Positions 1 through 9,676 are shown, counted from the first letter of the stretch. The stretch is 64,000 bases of DNA from Ignavibacteriaceae bacterium (GCA_008933765.1 WBUK01000002.1:186001-250000); one strand, 5' to 3'. Translations and numbers: made by a program. The notes: a model not told the origin generated them from the letters alone.

Positions 1-1
1 C

Positions 2-358
2 GAACCTGCTGAAATTGCATACAAAGATAAACAAGCTGTTCGGGATAACTATGTGAAATGCTTAGAAGAGATTTTTAAGAACGGGAGTTATGTAGGCATT
101 GCCACACATGATGATTATTTGGTGAATGAAGCACTTCGTCTGAAAAAAGAATTGAATGTGCCTGATGAAAAGATGGAGTTCCAAATGCTCTATGGTATTA
201 AGGAGGATTTGCGGGATAAGTTGGTGAAAGATGGTCATAAAGTCCGTGTATATGTTCCGTTTGGAAAAGATTGGTATAAATACTCGATAAGAAGACTTCA
301 GGAGAACCCCAACTTCGCCGGGCAGGTGTTTGCTAACATTTTCAAATTCGGTAAATGA
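2..358 (+). CDS. Proline dehydrogenase, C-terminal part (5' end outside window)
   Basis: The last 118 codons of a gene that enters from the left edge, so no start codon is visible. The fragment carries the end of the FAD-binding TIM barrel: an ATHD segment, then RVYVPFG, then the RRLQENP motif whose paired arginines bind the proline carboxylate in this family. The enzyme oxidises proline to pyrroline-5-carboxylate and passes electrons to the quinone pool, the first step of proline catabolism. The protein ends soon after this motif, as in monofunctional bacterial proline dehydrogenases, so there is no fused P5C dehydrogenase. Its TGA overlaps the ATG of tsaD (ATGA), which suggests coupled translation. 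Family assignment is from motif recognition only. Confidence 0.85.
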   Translation, partial: EPAEIAYKDKQAVRDNYVKCLEEIFKNGSYVGIATHDDYLVNEALRLKKELNVPDEKMEFQMLYGIKEDLRDKLVKDGHKVRVYVPFGKDWYKYSIRRLQENPNFAGQVFANIFKFGK

Positions 359-1410
359 CGATATTAGGCATTGAAACATCATGCGATGAGACTTCTGTTT
401 CAATTTTAAAAAACGATGAGGTGAGAGTGAACCTCATCTCATCGCAACATTTTCATAAACTATATGGTGGGGTGGTACCTGAACTTTCGAGCCGGGCACA
501 CTTGGAACAAATTGTACCCCTAACACGGGAAGCGCTCAATAAAGCAGGGATTGGTTTGGATGAGATCGATCTGATTGCGGCAACTGCCGGACCCGGTTTG
601 ATCGGGGCTTTATTGGTAGGGTTCACATTTGCGAAACACTTAGCATGGTCGGTTAATAAACCATTTATCCCTGTTAATCATATTGAGGGGCACATTTTTT
701 CAGGCTTTTTAATGGAGACTAAACCAATTTTTCCCGTTTTGGTTCTTACTGTATCGGGCGGACACACGCTTCTGACAATTGTTGAAAGTGAAACAAAAAT
801 CCGATTTCTTGGCTCAACAATTGATGATGCCGCCGGTGAAGCCTTTGATAAAGTATCAAAACTGATTGGCTTAGGTTATCCCGGGGGGCCTAAAATTGAA
901 CAGGCGGCACTGTTGGCAAAGCGAAAAGATACATCCTTTCCTATTGCAAACCTCAAACAAGCTTACCATTTTTCTTTCTCCGGCGTGAAAACTTCGGTGC
1001 TTAGGTATGTGCAAAAAAATTTCCCCTCGGATGCAGATTCAAATTCAAATTCAGTTTCAGGTAAAACCGGGATTATTCCTGAGGAGGAAATCAACGAAAT
1101 AGCCTTTGGCTTTCAGGAAAGCGTTGTTACGGCTCTGATGAAAAATGTCGAAAAGGCTATTGTTAAGTTTAAGCCTGCTTCACTAAGTTTGAACGGTGGC
1201 GTGGCGGCTAACTCAGCAATCAGAAACGGGATTGAAAGACTTGGGACGAAATACGGGATTCCTGCAGTTATTCCTTCATTTGAGTACTGTGGTGATAACG
1301 CCGCAATGATTGCGCTCCGTGGGAAACAACTATTTGAATCGGGCGAGAAGTTTTCTATTGATTCGGAGCCTTTCCCGGCATTTAATTCACGATATATTTA
1401 TAACCGGTAA
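355..1410 (+). CDS. tsaD: tRNA N6-adenosine threonylcarbamoyltransferase TsaD
   Basis: TsaD transfers the threonylcarbamoyl group from TC-AMP to A37 of ANN-decoding tRNAs, working with TsaB and TsaE, which are both encoded near 48-49 kb in this window. At 351 residues it has the normal length. It opens with the ASKHA-fold start ILGIETSCDET; the metal-binding histidines are H109 and H113 in VNHIEGH; SGGHT and SLNGGVAANS follow in the expected order. The ATG overlaps the stop of the proline dehydrogenase gene. An odd stretch at about residues 222-235, rich in Ser and Asn and written as repeats of TCAAAT-like hexamers (about 1033-1062), looks like a small slippage insertion. Confidence 0.97.
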   Translation: MTILGIETSCDETSVSILKNDEVRVNLISSQHFHKLYGGVVPELSSRAHLEQIVPLTREALNKAGIGLDEIDLIAATAGPGLIGALLVGFTFAKHLAWSVNKPFIPVNHIEGHIFSGFLMETKPIFPVLVLTVSGGHTLLTIVESETKIRFLGSTIDDAAGEAFDKVSKLIGLGYPGGPKIEQAALLAKRKDTSFPIANLKQAYHFSFSGVKTSVLRYVQKNFPSDADSNSNSVSGKTGIIPEEEINEIAFGFQESVVTALMKNVEKAIVKFKPASLSLNGGVAANSAIRNGIERLGTKYGIPAVIPSFEYCGDNAAMIALRGKQLFESGEKFSIDSEPFPAFNSRYIYNR

Positions 1411-1421
1411 CGGAACTCGCT

Positions 1422-2747
1422 TTGAAAAAAACAGAGACACCTGAAAACCCTGCAAACGAACTCGGTCAGCCGTTGGAAAATTCTGAAAATTCAGGAATTG
1501 GAGCCAACGAGCCTGTTTCCGATAATGTTGAAAAAAGCCCTGATATCTCTGCGCCTGCTGTTTCCGATGAAACCGAGCAGAGTGATGGCGCAATTGCGGG
1601 AGCTGCTTCCGTTGAAACTAGGGAAACCGAAAAAACTGAAAATCAAAGCGAAATAGTGCCCACTTCAGATGCTGAACCGGCTGTTGAAGAAGCAAAAAAG
1701 AAACCACATAAAGATAAAGTAGCTCCCTCTAAATTACTTTCCAAAAAACAGTGGCAGATTGTTGCATTATCATTCATCGTTTTATTCATATTTTTTATAT
1801 ATCTTTTCTTTTTTCCGTTTGTCTCCGGAGGTGAACGAATACTCTATGAAATTAAACCCGGAACGCCCTATTCAGTCGTAATTAGCGATTTGACTAATAA
1901 AGGGATAATTAAATCACCAGCTTTGGCAAAAATAGCCGGGTTTTTATTGGGGGCGGATAAAAAACTGAAATCGGGTGCATACGAAATACCAAAAGAGATA
2001 AGCTACACATCCCTAATGATGATGTTAATTTCTAACGATCGGATAAAGCCGAAAGAACTTGGCTTGTACAGGGGAATTACGATTAAGGCTGTGGGAAACA
2101 TAGTGCAGCAGATAAAATTACCGGCAGCTGAAAAATTCCGGAAGTTGTTGTTCGATTCAGTCTATGCTGCTTCCTACGGCATTGAAGGTAAAAATTTTGA
2201 AGGTTATCTGTTGCCGGTGCCCTATAAAGTTTTAAGCACCGATACACCTGAAAACATTATTGATTCCCTTTTCAAATTACAGGCTGCTTTGTTTACAAAG
2301 CAAGTGATGGATGATATTGAAAAACAAGGAATGACAAAGCACCAGATTTTAACCCTCGCTTCAATAATCGACAGGGAAGCGAAATACTTTGATGAAATGC
2401 CGAGAATTTCCGGTGTTTATCACAACCGTTTGAAGAAAAAAATGAAACTGCAAGCCGACCCTACTGTGCAGTACGCTTTGGATGAACCCCGCTCGCGGAT
2501 AACAGCGGAGGACCTGAAAGTGGAATCACCCTATAACACCTACAAGTACGCGGGGTTGCCACCGGGTCCCATAGGAAACCCCTCGAAAGAGGCAATTCTT
2601 GCGGCAATTTATCCTGAACAGAACGAATATTTATTCTTCGTTTCAAACACAAAAGGGCGGCATATTTTCACCAAAACTTATGAAGAGCATAAATTTTATG
2701 CTAAGCGATACCGTGAATGGTTAGACTCGTTAAAAATCTCCCGTTAG
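1422..2747 (+). CDS. mltG: Endolytic murein transglycosylase MltG
   Basis: Inner-membrane lytic transglycosylase that cleaves nascent glycan strands and sets their length. The family core is clear: REAKYFDEMP and YHNRLKKKMKLQADPTVQYA, with the catalytic glutamate in the DREA segment, and a LysM-like region before it. One transmembrane helix lies at about residues 113-134. The protein is 441 residues, about 100 more than usual, because of an acidic Glu/Ser/Ala/Pro-rich cytoplasmic N-terminal tail. The start is a TTG 11 bases after tsaD; no ATG lies in a better place, though a later start within the tail cannot be excluded. The gene overlaps the next lipoprotein gene by 31 bases. Confidence 0.93.
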   Translation: MKKTETPENPANELGQPLENSENSGIGANEPVSDNVEKSPDISAPAVSDETEQSDGAIAGAASVETRETEKTENQSEIVPTSDAEPAVEEAKKKPHKDKVAPSKLLSKKQWQIVALSFIVLFIFFIYLFFFPFVSGGERILYEIKPGTPYSVVISDLTNKGIIKSPALAKIAGFLLGADKKLKSGAYEIPKEISYTSLMMMLISNDRIKPKELGLYRGITIKAVGNIVQQIKLPAAEKFRKLLFDSVYAASYGIEGKNFEGYLLPVPYKVLSTDTPENIIDSLFKLQAALFTKQVMDDIEKQGMTKHQILTLASIIDREAKYFDEMPRISGVYHNRLKKKMKLQADPTVQYALDEPRSRITAEDLKVESPYNTYKYAGLPPGPIGNPSKEAILAAIYPEQNEYLFFVSNTKGRHIFTKTYEEHKFYAKRYREWLDSLKISR

Positions 2748-4390
2748 TTTTTTTCGTTGCACTTCTCAGCAGTTGTGCTAATATTCAGGCACCCGGAGGA
2801 GGGGAAATAGACACTACCCCCCCTGAGATTGTAGAGGTGTATCCTGCAAATAAAATGACAAATTTTAAAGAAAAAGAAATTGAGTTCACTTTTTCGGAAT
2901 ATGTTGATAAAAGAACCTTCAAAGATGCAATTTTCGTCTCTCCGGCTTTAGATAAAGGGTTTGATGTTTCCTGGTCCGGGAAAACAGCAACAATCGTGTT
3001 TAAAGAAGAATTAAAACCGAATGTTACTTACAATTTAACCATCGGCACCTCAGTTGTTGATCTGAACAACAGTAACACAATGGCTCAGGCATTTTCTTAC
3101 ATCTTTTCAACCGGCGATCAGATCGATGAAGGGGTAATTAGAGGTAAGGTTTACGATAAAGACCCCAATAAGCTGTACATTTTTGCATATATGCTTGGTA
3201 ACGAGAATGACTCGCTGTTAAAAAGAAAGCCCGATTTTGTAACACAAATTGGCACCAGCGGCGAATTTGTACTTTCCGGCTTACCCGCCGGCAATTTCCG
3301 TGTTTTCGCTGTGGGTAATTCTTTTGGGGACCTTATTTATAATCTAAATACTGACAGAATTGGGATATACAACAAGGATATAACTCTCGGTGTTAATGAT
3401 ACTCTTAAGGAATACATGCGTTTTCGGGTAACGAAATTTGACACAATCCCCCCTATTCTTCAAAAAGGGGTTATGACCGACGAGGCTCATATTGTTCTGT
3501 CGTTTAATGAGGAGATTGATGTTAATTCTGTTTCTTTGGAGAAGATAAACATTATTGATACAACAGGTTCAGGTGGAGATTTGTCGCCTGTTTATCTCTA
3601 TCACCCTGGGGGTAAAGTTACCGAATTGGCAGTTGCCGTATCGGGTGATGTGAAAGAAGAATCAGCTTTCAGATTGGAGATTGAAGGGGTGAAAGATAAG
3701 GCCGGGAACAGCTCAGGGCTATTGTCAACCGAATTTCAAGGCACTGTTAAAAAAGATACAATACCACCTTCCATAGGCGGAATTGACCCTTCGGATCTTA
3801 AAAATGTTCAGCCGGATTTTCCGGAATTTAAGATTCGGTTCGATGACGCAATTTCATTTCAGGAGTTAAAAAATGCAGTTGTTGTTAGCGACACTTCCGG
3901 AAAAGTTATTCCATCTGCGCTATCCAAAATTGATGACGCTTTTTACAAACTTAATGTTAATGCAACCTTAGAATCAGCGAATGAATACCGGTTAAAAATT
4001 AACGCATCAAACCTCAGAGATGCTGCCGGAAACAGCCGGGATACCCTACTAACAACGAATTTCACGACATATAACACCTCAAATTATACCGGTTTAACCG
4101 GTAATATCGATGGGATTGCGGATGGAAACTACATTCTGGAACTCTATGATCCTTCTGCTGCTAACAAAGTCTATAAAGTTAAAGCTGATAAGGATGGCAA
4201 TTTTGAGTTTAAGGATGTTCTCCCGGGGAAATATAAACTATGGGTTTACGAGGACTTAAAAAACAATAAAGAATTTTTTTATGGTTCTTTATTTCCATTC
4301 ACTCATTCCGCAAAGTTTTTCGAGTATCCGGAGGAAATCGAATTAATTACCCGTTGGATTACTTTCGATTTTAAGTGGAGTATTCGTTAA
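2717..4390 (+). CDS. Big_5/SbsA-like Ig-domain lipoprotein
   Basis: A 557-residue envelope protein. The N-terminus is a lipoprotein signal peptide ending in LLSSC with the lipidated cysteine at residue 20. It is followed by GGGEIDTTPP and an Ig-like domain of the Big_5/SbsA type (about residues 33-115), a form common in Bacteroidota lipoproteins of unknown function. Two further Ig-like modules, each opened by a DTIPP motif (about residues 240 and 350), and a C-terminal carboxypeptidase-regulatory-like module (about 455-530) can be seen. The start lies inside mltG, giving a 31-base overlap, so the two are probably co-translated. Its role is unknown; a structural or surface-binding part in the envelope is my inference. 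Confidence 0.8.
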   Translation: MVRLVKNLPLVFFVALLSSCANIQAPGGGEIDTTPPEIVEVYPANKMTNFKEKEIEFTFSEYVDKRTFKDAIFVSPALDKGFDVSWSGKTATIVFKEELKPNVTYNLTIGTSVVDLNNSNTMAQAFSYIFSTGDQIDEGVIRGKVYDKDPNKLYIFAYMLGNENDSLLKRKPDFVTQIGTSGEFVLSGLPAGNFRVFAVGNSFGDLIYNLNTDRIGIYNKDITLGVNDTLKEYMRFRVTKFDTIPPILQKGVMTDEAHIVLSFNEEIDVNSVSLEKINIIDTTGSGGDLSPVYLYHPGGKVTELAVAVSGDVKEESAFRLEIEGVKDKAGNSSGLLSTEFQGTVKKDTIPPSIGGIDPSDLKNVQPDFPEFKIRFDDAISFQELKNAVVVSDTSGKVIPSALSKIDDAFYKLNVNATLESANEYRLKINASNLRDAAGNSRDTLLTTNFTTYNTSNYTGLTGNIDGIADGNYILELYDPSAANKVYKVKADKDGNFEFKDVLPGKYKLWVYEDLKNNKEFFYGSLFPFTHSAKFFEYPEEIELITRWITFDFKWSIR

Positions 4391-4474
4391 ACCCAGTTTT
4401 CTAAAGAAGAATTTGATAACCCACATAACTTTTGGTGGCACAAAATTTTTCCGCCATACTGTATGTTAACTATT

Positions 4475-5707
4475 TCAATAAAGGTAGTATTTCTGTGAAA
4501 GTTTACGGAAAGACTCCACATCTTTATTTAAGAATGCTTCAACATCCGCATACCTCATCCGTTTGGTGAAAAGGTCGCGTACAGTTTTTGAGCCACAAAC
4601 TTTATCGAACATATTCAGCCTATCCGATTTACACATTTTAAATGGGTTTTTATTAGGATAAAGTTCGTTATTTGCTTCCATAACTAAGAATTGAATAGAC
4701 ATCAGATTCACTTTTTCGTAATCAGTAATGTAAACCTGAACACCACCTAACTGTTTTCCCTGGTGGGCACCGTAGTAGGGTTTGAAAGATAAGGGACGGA
4801 AAATAACGCCTTTAATATTCATCGAGTTAAGTTTGTCCGCAAGTTTTGCACCGTCAATCCACTCAGCACCAAACATCTGAAAGGGGAGTGTGTACCCTAC
4901 ACCCTCAGAAATCACTCCAAGTTCCCCCAAAATCCCGGAGGTAGAATAAAAAATAGCTGACTCTTTATAAGGGATATGAGGTGAAGTTAACACCCACGGT
5001 AAGCCTGTTGCATCAAAAGTCATTTCTCTTTGCCAGCCTTTCATTTGCACCACTTCCAGATTGCATTTTTTACCTCCTGTAAGGTACCTTTCGCCGTTTA
5101 ATAACTTAGCCAGTTCACCGACCGTCAACCCGTAAACATAGGGGATTTTAAACTGGCTGACAAAGGAATAATAGCCGGTTTCGGTCAGATTTCCTTCAAT
5201 CTTCAAACCGCCCAGTGGGTTTGGGCGGTCTAAAACAACAAAATTAACATTAAATTCTGCAGCAGCTTCCATCGCCAAGCCCATTGTGGAAATGAAAGTG
5301 TAGGAACGAGCACCAATATCCTGGATATCAAACACCAACACATCTATACCTTTCATCATTTCAGTGGTTGGTTTCCGTGTTTTTCCGTAAAGCGAGTAAA
5401 CCGGGATTCCGGTTTTGGGATCAGTGTAATTATCGACTTTATCACCCGCTGAAATATCCCCGCGCACCCCATGCTCGGGTCCAAAAAGTGCAACTAATTT
5501 AACTCCCGGTGCCGAGTTCAGAATATCCACAGTGCTTACCAATTTGGAGTCAACACCTGTTGGGTTTGTTATTAAGCCGACTCTTTTGCCTTTAAGTAGG
5601 TCAAAGTTGTTTTCCCGTAGTACTTCAATACCGGTCATAACCTGAGGTATTGCTGTAAAGGAAAAAAATAATGCAAAAAGTACAGTTAAAATTTTTTTAT
5701 TTTTCAT
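4475..5707 (-). CDS. namZ: Exo-beta-N-acetylmuramidase NamZ (DUF1343)
   Basis: Belongs to the DUF1343 family, whose characterised member NamZ removes terminal MurNAc from peptidoglycan fragments. Seen here: a signal peptide ending near residue 21, then GKRVGLITNPTGV, LFGPEHGVRG, VFDIQDIGARSYT and VLDRPNPLGG, the family's signature blocks in order. Length 410 is typical. It follows hutI on the minus strand with an 11-base overlap and probably shares its transcript. It is likely periplasmic and may serve cell-wall recycling, which fits the amino-sugar genes nagA and nagB elsewhere in the window. The specificity is inferred from the family. Confidence 0.88.
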   Translation of the reverse strand: MKNKKILTVLFALFFSFTAIPQVMTGIEVLRENNFDLLKGKRVGLITNPTGVDSKLVSTVDILNSAPGVKLVALFGPEHGVRGDISAGDKVDNYTDPKTGIPVYSLYGKTRKPTTEMMKGIDVLVFDIQDIGARSYTFISTMGLAMEAAAEFNVNFVVLDRPNPLGGLKIEGNLTETGYYSFVSQFKIPYVYGLTVGELAKLLNGERYLTGGKKCNLEVVQMKGWQREMTFDATGLPWVLTSPHIPYKESAIFYSTSGILGELGVISEGVGYTLPFQMFGAEWIDGAKLADKLNSMNIKGVIFRPLSFKPYYGAHQGKQLGGVQVYITDYEKVNLMSIQFLVMEANNELYPNKNPFKMCKSDRLNMFDKVCGSKTVRDLFTKRMRYADVEAFLNKDVESFRKLSQKYYLY

Positions 5708-6965
5708 AACCTGATTGTCTTATTTGATTTTTTGAGTAAACCACTTCACCGTTAACCATCGTGATTTCATTAAAATTTTGTGCCGTATTATAAACAATCT
5801 GATCTTCGTGCTGTAGGTTTAGAATTGTCAAATCGGCTCGTTTTCCAATCTCAAGGCTGCCGACTTCGTCAGAAACACCAAGAGCTGCTGCTGCATTGAT
5901 TGTATAGGCGGATAAGATTTCAGATGATTTCATCTTCATTTGTCGGGCTGCAAGAGCCATAATAAGAAATATCGAATTGATGTTGGAAGTGCCGGGGTTG
6001 TAATCAGTGGAAAGGGCAACAGTTGCGCCGGCATCTATTAACTTGCGAGCCGGAGCATATTGATAGTTAAGAGTGAAGGAAACGCCCGGAAGAAGCACTG
6101 CCACTGAATCAGAATTGACAACCGAAGAGATTTGCTCATCCTTCAACACTTCCAGATGATCCACACTGAGAACGCCCATTTTAAGTGCAAGCTCCAATCC
6201 TCCGATATTGTTAAACTGCTCGGTGTGAAGAGTAAGGTTAAACCCCAGTTCTTTTGCGCGGGAAAAAACCAAAGAGACTTCTTCAGCTGAAAAAGCCGTT
6301 GATTCGCAAAAGGCATCGCATCTGCCCGCTAATTTTTGTTCGGCAACTTTAGGCAAAAGCTTTTCGGTTAACAGCTCTAAATAACCCTCTCTATTCTGTT
6401 TAAATTCCGGCGGGACAGTGTGAGCACCCAAAAAGCACGGCACAATATTGGTTTGTCGCAGTTGCTTTACTCTGTTAATCACTCTCAGCATTTTTAACTC
6501 AGACTCGTAGTCAAGTCCATAGCCACTTTTAATTTCAAGTGTGGTAACACCCTGTAGAATAAAATAATCCACACGGGTAAGCAACAATTTAAGCAGAGTG
6601 TCCTCGTTGGTGTTTCTTAGCGCTTTAACGGTTGAAACAATTCCGCCTCCCGCAGCGCTAATTTCTTCATACGAACGCCCCTCTAACTTCATAATATATT
6701 CAGTGGAGCGATCACCGGTAAAAAGAGAATGAGTGTGGCACTCAACAAACCCGGGAAGCAACAGTTTTCCGTGTGCATCAATAACTTCGTGCGGGGTGGC
6801 AAGATAGGAGCCGGAGGGAACAAAGTCTTTGATTAAACCATTTTCCAGCACCACATCAAAACCTTCCAAAGGTGAAAGGTTTTGGGCTTTCAGACCTTTT
6901 GCTATGTTGGTGCCCTCAGTAGTTAGAGTTAAAATCCGGGAAGGTTCTTTAATTCTTTTTAACAT
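5697..6965 (-). CDS. hutI: Imidazolonepropionase HutI
   Basis: Third enzyme of histidine breakdown; it hydrolyses 4-imidazolone-5-propionate to N-formimino-L-glutamate in the cytoplasm. It is an amidohydrolase: the metal-binding HxH is in GFVECHTHSLFTGDR, followed by an EIKSGYGL block, the HTEQ histidine, and STDYNPGT with the metal aspartate. Length 422 is normal. The other hut genes (hutH, hutU) are not adjacent; the neighbours are a SPOR-domain gene upstream and namZ downstream. The start ATG is three bases after the SPOR gene stop, so the three genes look like one minus-strand operon. Confidence 0.93.
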   Translation of the reverse strand: MLKRIKEPSRILTLTTEGTNIAKGLKAQNLSPLEGFDVVLENGLIKDFVPSGSYLATPHEVIDAHGKLLLPGFVECHTHSLFTGDRSTEYIMKLEGRSYEEISAAGGGIVSTVKALRNTNEDTLLKLLLTRVDYFILQGVTTLEIKSGYGLDYESELKMLRVINRVKQLRQTNIVPCFLGAHTVPPEFKQNREGYLELLTEKLLPKVAEQKLAGRCDAFCESTAFSAEEVSLVFSRAKELGFNLTLHTEQFNNIGGLELALKMGVLSVDHLEVLKDEQISSVVNSDSVAVLLPGVSFTLNYQYAPARKLIDAGATVALSTDYNPGTSNINSIFLIMALAARQMKMKSSEILSAYTINAAAALGVSDEVGSLEIGKRADLTILNLQHEDQIVYNTAQNFNEITMVNGEVVYSKNQIRQSGYEK

Positions 6966-6967
6966 TA

Positions 6968-7459
6968 CTAAAAGACATTAACCTTATTGGCAATTATTTT
7001 TGCTTTAGAGAACCCGAGCTGCCTGAGTTGATACATTAGCAGAGCGGCAGAACCTTCATCGTAAAAATCACCAACTTTTAGACTGTAGGTATCCTTTTCC
7101 TTGTATATCTCTAAAATATCGATCCCCAGTTTTATTGCCAGTTCTTTTTTAATCGAAAGAGCTTCAGTTTCGCTATCAGCAGAGCCGAGCGAAACGCGGA
7201 AACCGTTATAATAAAACCTTACAATATTGGGAGATAAGTTTTCAGATTGGTAAGAAGTCCAGGGAACTGAAGGCTCGGATACAGTGTGTAAAACGGGGAC
7301 CCTTTGCTCAGTGTTAACAGCGTTTTCTGAACTTAGGGCTGCATCATTTGAGACTACGGTACCCTTCGGTTTAGGTGTCAGAAGATTACTTTCTTTGTCC
7401 TGAGAAAAAGAAACAAAATTAAAAAGCAGCCAAAGTATGAAAATTCCTGCAGTTCTCAT
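6968..7459 (-). CDS. Secreted SPOR-domain protein
   Basis: A small exported protein with a signal peptide (MRTAGIFILWLLFNFVSFSQ) and a C-terminal SPOR domain at its last 75 residues or so, the fold that binds denuded peptidoglycan at division sites. The middle is a short Pro/Ser-rich linker. I place the start at the ATG at 7459 because it opens directly on the signal peptide; two earlier in-frame ATGs exist at 7474 and 7507. The ATG at 7474 belongs to a duplicated start segment (MRTAS then MRTAG). It is first of the SPOR-hutI-namZ unit. Precise role unknown. Confidence 0.72.
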   Translation of the reverse strand: MRTAGIFILWLLFNFVSFSQDKESNLLTPKPKGTVVSNDAALSSENAVNTEQRVPVLHTVSEPSVPWTSYQSENLSPNIVRFYYNGFRVSLGSADSETEALSIKKELAIKLGIDILEIYKEKDTYSLKVGDFYDEGSAALLMYQLRQLGFSKAKIIANKVNVF

Positions 7460-7601
7460 TGAAGCCGTTCTCATCAAAAATTTTCCGATAATTATGAAAT
7501 AAAACAAATATTAAATATAAGAGTTATTTTGTAATAACGAAAGCCGATAATGAGTAAAATCTTTTTTTTTCGTATTTTTGTAATCATCTTAATTAAAAAT
7601 T

Positions 7602-9095
7602 ATGGCTCCCGGAAAAAAGTATAAAATTCTTTTTGTAACATCTGAGCTTTTTCCCTTCGTAAAGACCGGTGGACTTGCCGATGTTTCTTCATCACTTCCC
7701 CAGGAGTTAACTGAGCTTGGGCATGAGGTAAGGATTGTTGTCCCCAGATACGGTGCCATCGACACACGCAAATATAAAATCCACGATGTAGTACGGTTAA
7801 AAGATTTTAAAATATCACTCGGCGCCCGTTCCGTAAACTTTTCCGTTAAATCTTCCTTTCTCCCTGTAACAAAAAACCGCGTGCAGGTTTATTTCTTAGA
7901 TAACGAAGAGTACTTTGGCAATCGAAAAAGCCTTTATGTAGATGTGCAAAAAAGCTACTGGTATATGGATAACCACGAACGGTTCACACTCTTTTCGAGG
8001 GGAGTATTGGAATTGGTTAAAAAATTGGGCTGGGCACCCGATATCATTCATGCAAACGACTGGCAGACCGCTCTTGTGCCCGCACTTATTAAAACAGTTT
8101 ATAAAGAGGATGAATTTTTCAGCAGGGTTAAAAGCGTTTTAACAGTTCATAACTTTCTGTACGGTGGCGAATTTATAACTTATGCGTTTGAAATTACAGG
8201 GATGCCTGACGAGTACAGAAGTGAAAAATATACGATTCATAACGGGAAAATGAACTTTCTTAAAGCGGGTGTTATTTTTGCAGACCATGTAACCACTGTT
8301 AGCCCCGGATACAGAGATGAAGTGCTGGCTGACCCATCATTAACCGGAGGGCTTGATGGTGCGCTGCGGGCAAAAGGTGATGCTTTTACAGGTGTGATTA
8401 ACGGTATCGACAGATCAGTCTGGAACCCGGCAACAGATAAACTGATCGTTAAAAACTACGATATTAGGTCGTTAGATAGTAAATATGCTAACAAAAAGAA
8501 TTTGATCGAAAGATTTGGTTTAACTTACGATAATTCCATTCCGGTTTTTAGTGTTATATCTCGTTTGTATAATTACAAGGGAATAGATCTTTTCGCAAAA
8601 GCACTTCCGGATCTGTTGAAGTTGAATATTCAAATAGTTCTTCTCGGTACAGGAGATACCGAATATCACGCGCTGTTTGAAGAAACCGCAAGAAAGCACT
8701 CTGCGAAATTTGCCTGTTATCTTGGGTTTAACGACGAACTTGCGCACCTTATTGAAGCAGGTTCTGATTTCTACCTGATGCCCTCTAAAACTGAACCTTG
8801 CGGGTTGAATCAAATGTATTCGTTGCTTTACGGCACTGTTCCTATAGTTCGAAAAACAGGTGGATTGAAAGATACAGTTATAGGTATTGATAAAAGCAAC
8901 CCGAACCCAACCGGTTTAGTGTTCGAAGAGTACACTCCTGCTGCTTTAGTTGGGCAAGTTAAGATTGCAATCGAAATTTTTAACCGAAAAGATGCTATGA
9001 CCGCACTAATCAAAAATGGGATGCGGAGCGACTTTAGCTGGCAGCTCTCAGCTAAAAAATATGCCGACCTTTACAGAAGGGTTTCTGCAGGCTAA
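7602..9095 (+). CDS. glgA: Glycogen synthase GlgA (ADP-glucose type)
   Basis: Elongates alpha-1,4-glucan from ADP-glucose for glycogen storage. The GT5 family is clear from the N-terminal KTGGLADV sugar-nucleotide motif (residues about 21-28), HANDWQT, and the C-terminal block SKTEPCGLNQM that holds the catalytic glutamate, followed by a KTGGL repeat motif. Length 497 is normal. The minus-10-like element TATTTTTG ends about 30 bases before the ATG, resembling the Bacteroidota TAnnTTTG box, and the gene is divergent from the SPOR gene, so a promoter must lie in this 94-142 bp gap. Its stop overlaps the next start (TAATG). Confidence 0.95.
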   Translation: MAPGKKYKILFVTSELFPFVKTGGLADVSSSLPQELTELGHEVRIVVPRYGAIDTRKYKIHDVVRLKDFKISLGARSVNFSVKSSFLPVTKNRVQVYFLDNEEYFGNRKSLYVDVQKSYWYMDNHERFTLFSRGVLELVKKLGWAPDIIHANDWQTALVPALIKTVYKEDEFFSRVKSVLTVHNFLYGGEFITYAFEITGMPDEYRSEKYTIHNGKMNFLKAGVIFADHVTTVSPGYRDEVLADPSLTGGLDGALRAKGDAFTGVINGIDRSVWNPATDKLIVKNYDIRSLDSKYANKKNLIERFGLTYDNSIPVFSVISRLYNYKGIDLFAKALPDLLKLNIQIVLLGTGDTEYHALFEETARKHSAKFACYLGFNDELAHLIEAGSDFYLMPSKTEPCGLNQMYSLLYGTVPIVRKTGGLKDTVIGIDKSNPNPTGLVFEEYTPAALVGQVKIAIEIFNRKDAMTALIKNGMRSDFSWQLSAKKYADLYRRVSAG

Positions 9096-9676
9096 TGCCA
9101 ATCCCGACGATCTTCCTCGACCGGGACGGAACCATAAATAATGATCCCGGATACCTAAGCGACCCAAAAAGCGTTACTCTAATTGAAGGTGCCGGTGCCG
9201 GGATAAAACTTCTTAAAGATGCCGGTTTTTTGATTGTGGTCGTTTCCAATCAATCAGGTATTGCCCGAGGGCTAATGACCGCTGACGATGTAAACAAAGT
9301 TAACGCTCGGATAAACCAACTGTTAGAAATTTACTACAACACCTCTGTTGATCATTTTTTCTACTGCCCGCACCATGAAGATTTCGGCGGAAAAGAAGCG
9401 TGCGGTTGCAGAAAACCGGGAACCGGAATGCTTGAAGAAGCCGTTGAAAAATTTGACATTGATAAAACCGCTTCATGGATGGTGGGGGATAGCACAGCGG
9501 ATATCATGGCTGCTAAAAACTTCGGAATCAGGTCTATTCTCGTTCAAACAGGCAACGGCAGGGAGCATTTTTCTGTCTTGCAGGAACAAAATAAATTGCC
9601 AAACTTTACATGTTTAAATCTTTTTGATTCTGCTAAAGTGATTTTAAAATATAAATCGGGAGTTTTCGATTGCTGA
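9095..9676 (+). CDS. gmhB: HAD phosphatase of the GmhB / HisB-N type
   Basis: A 193-residue HAD phosphatase of the D-glycero-D-manno-heptose 1,7-bisphosphate phosphatase family. Motif I is FLDRDGTIN, motif II the Ser in VVVSNQSG, and motif IV MVGDSTADI. The zinc loop with Cys/His ligands is present: CPHH then CGCRKP. In heptose synthesis the enzyme makes heptose 1-phosphate for the LPS core, which would fit a Gram-negative envelope; some members act on histidinol phosphate instead, so substrate is not certain. The start shares one base with the glgA stop. Confidence 0.85.
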   Translation: MPIPTIFLDRDGTINNDPGYLSDPKSVTLIEGAGAGIKLLKDAGFLIVVVSNQSGIARGLMTADDVNKVNARINQLLEIYYNTSVDHFFYCPHHEDFGGKEACGCRKPGTGMLEEAVEKFDIDKTASWMVGDSTADIMAAKNFGIRSILVQTGNGREHFSVLQEQNKLPNFTCLNLFDSAKVILKYKSGVFDC

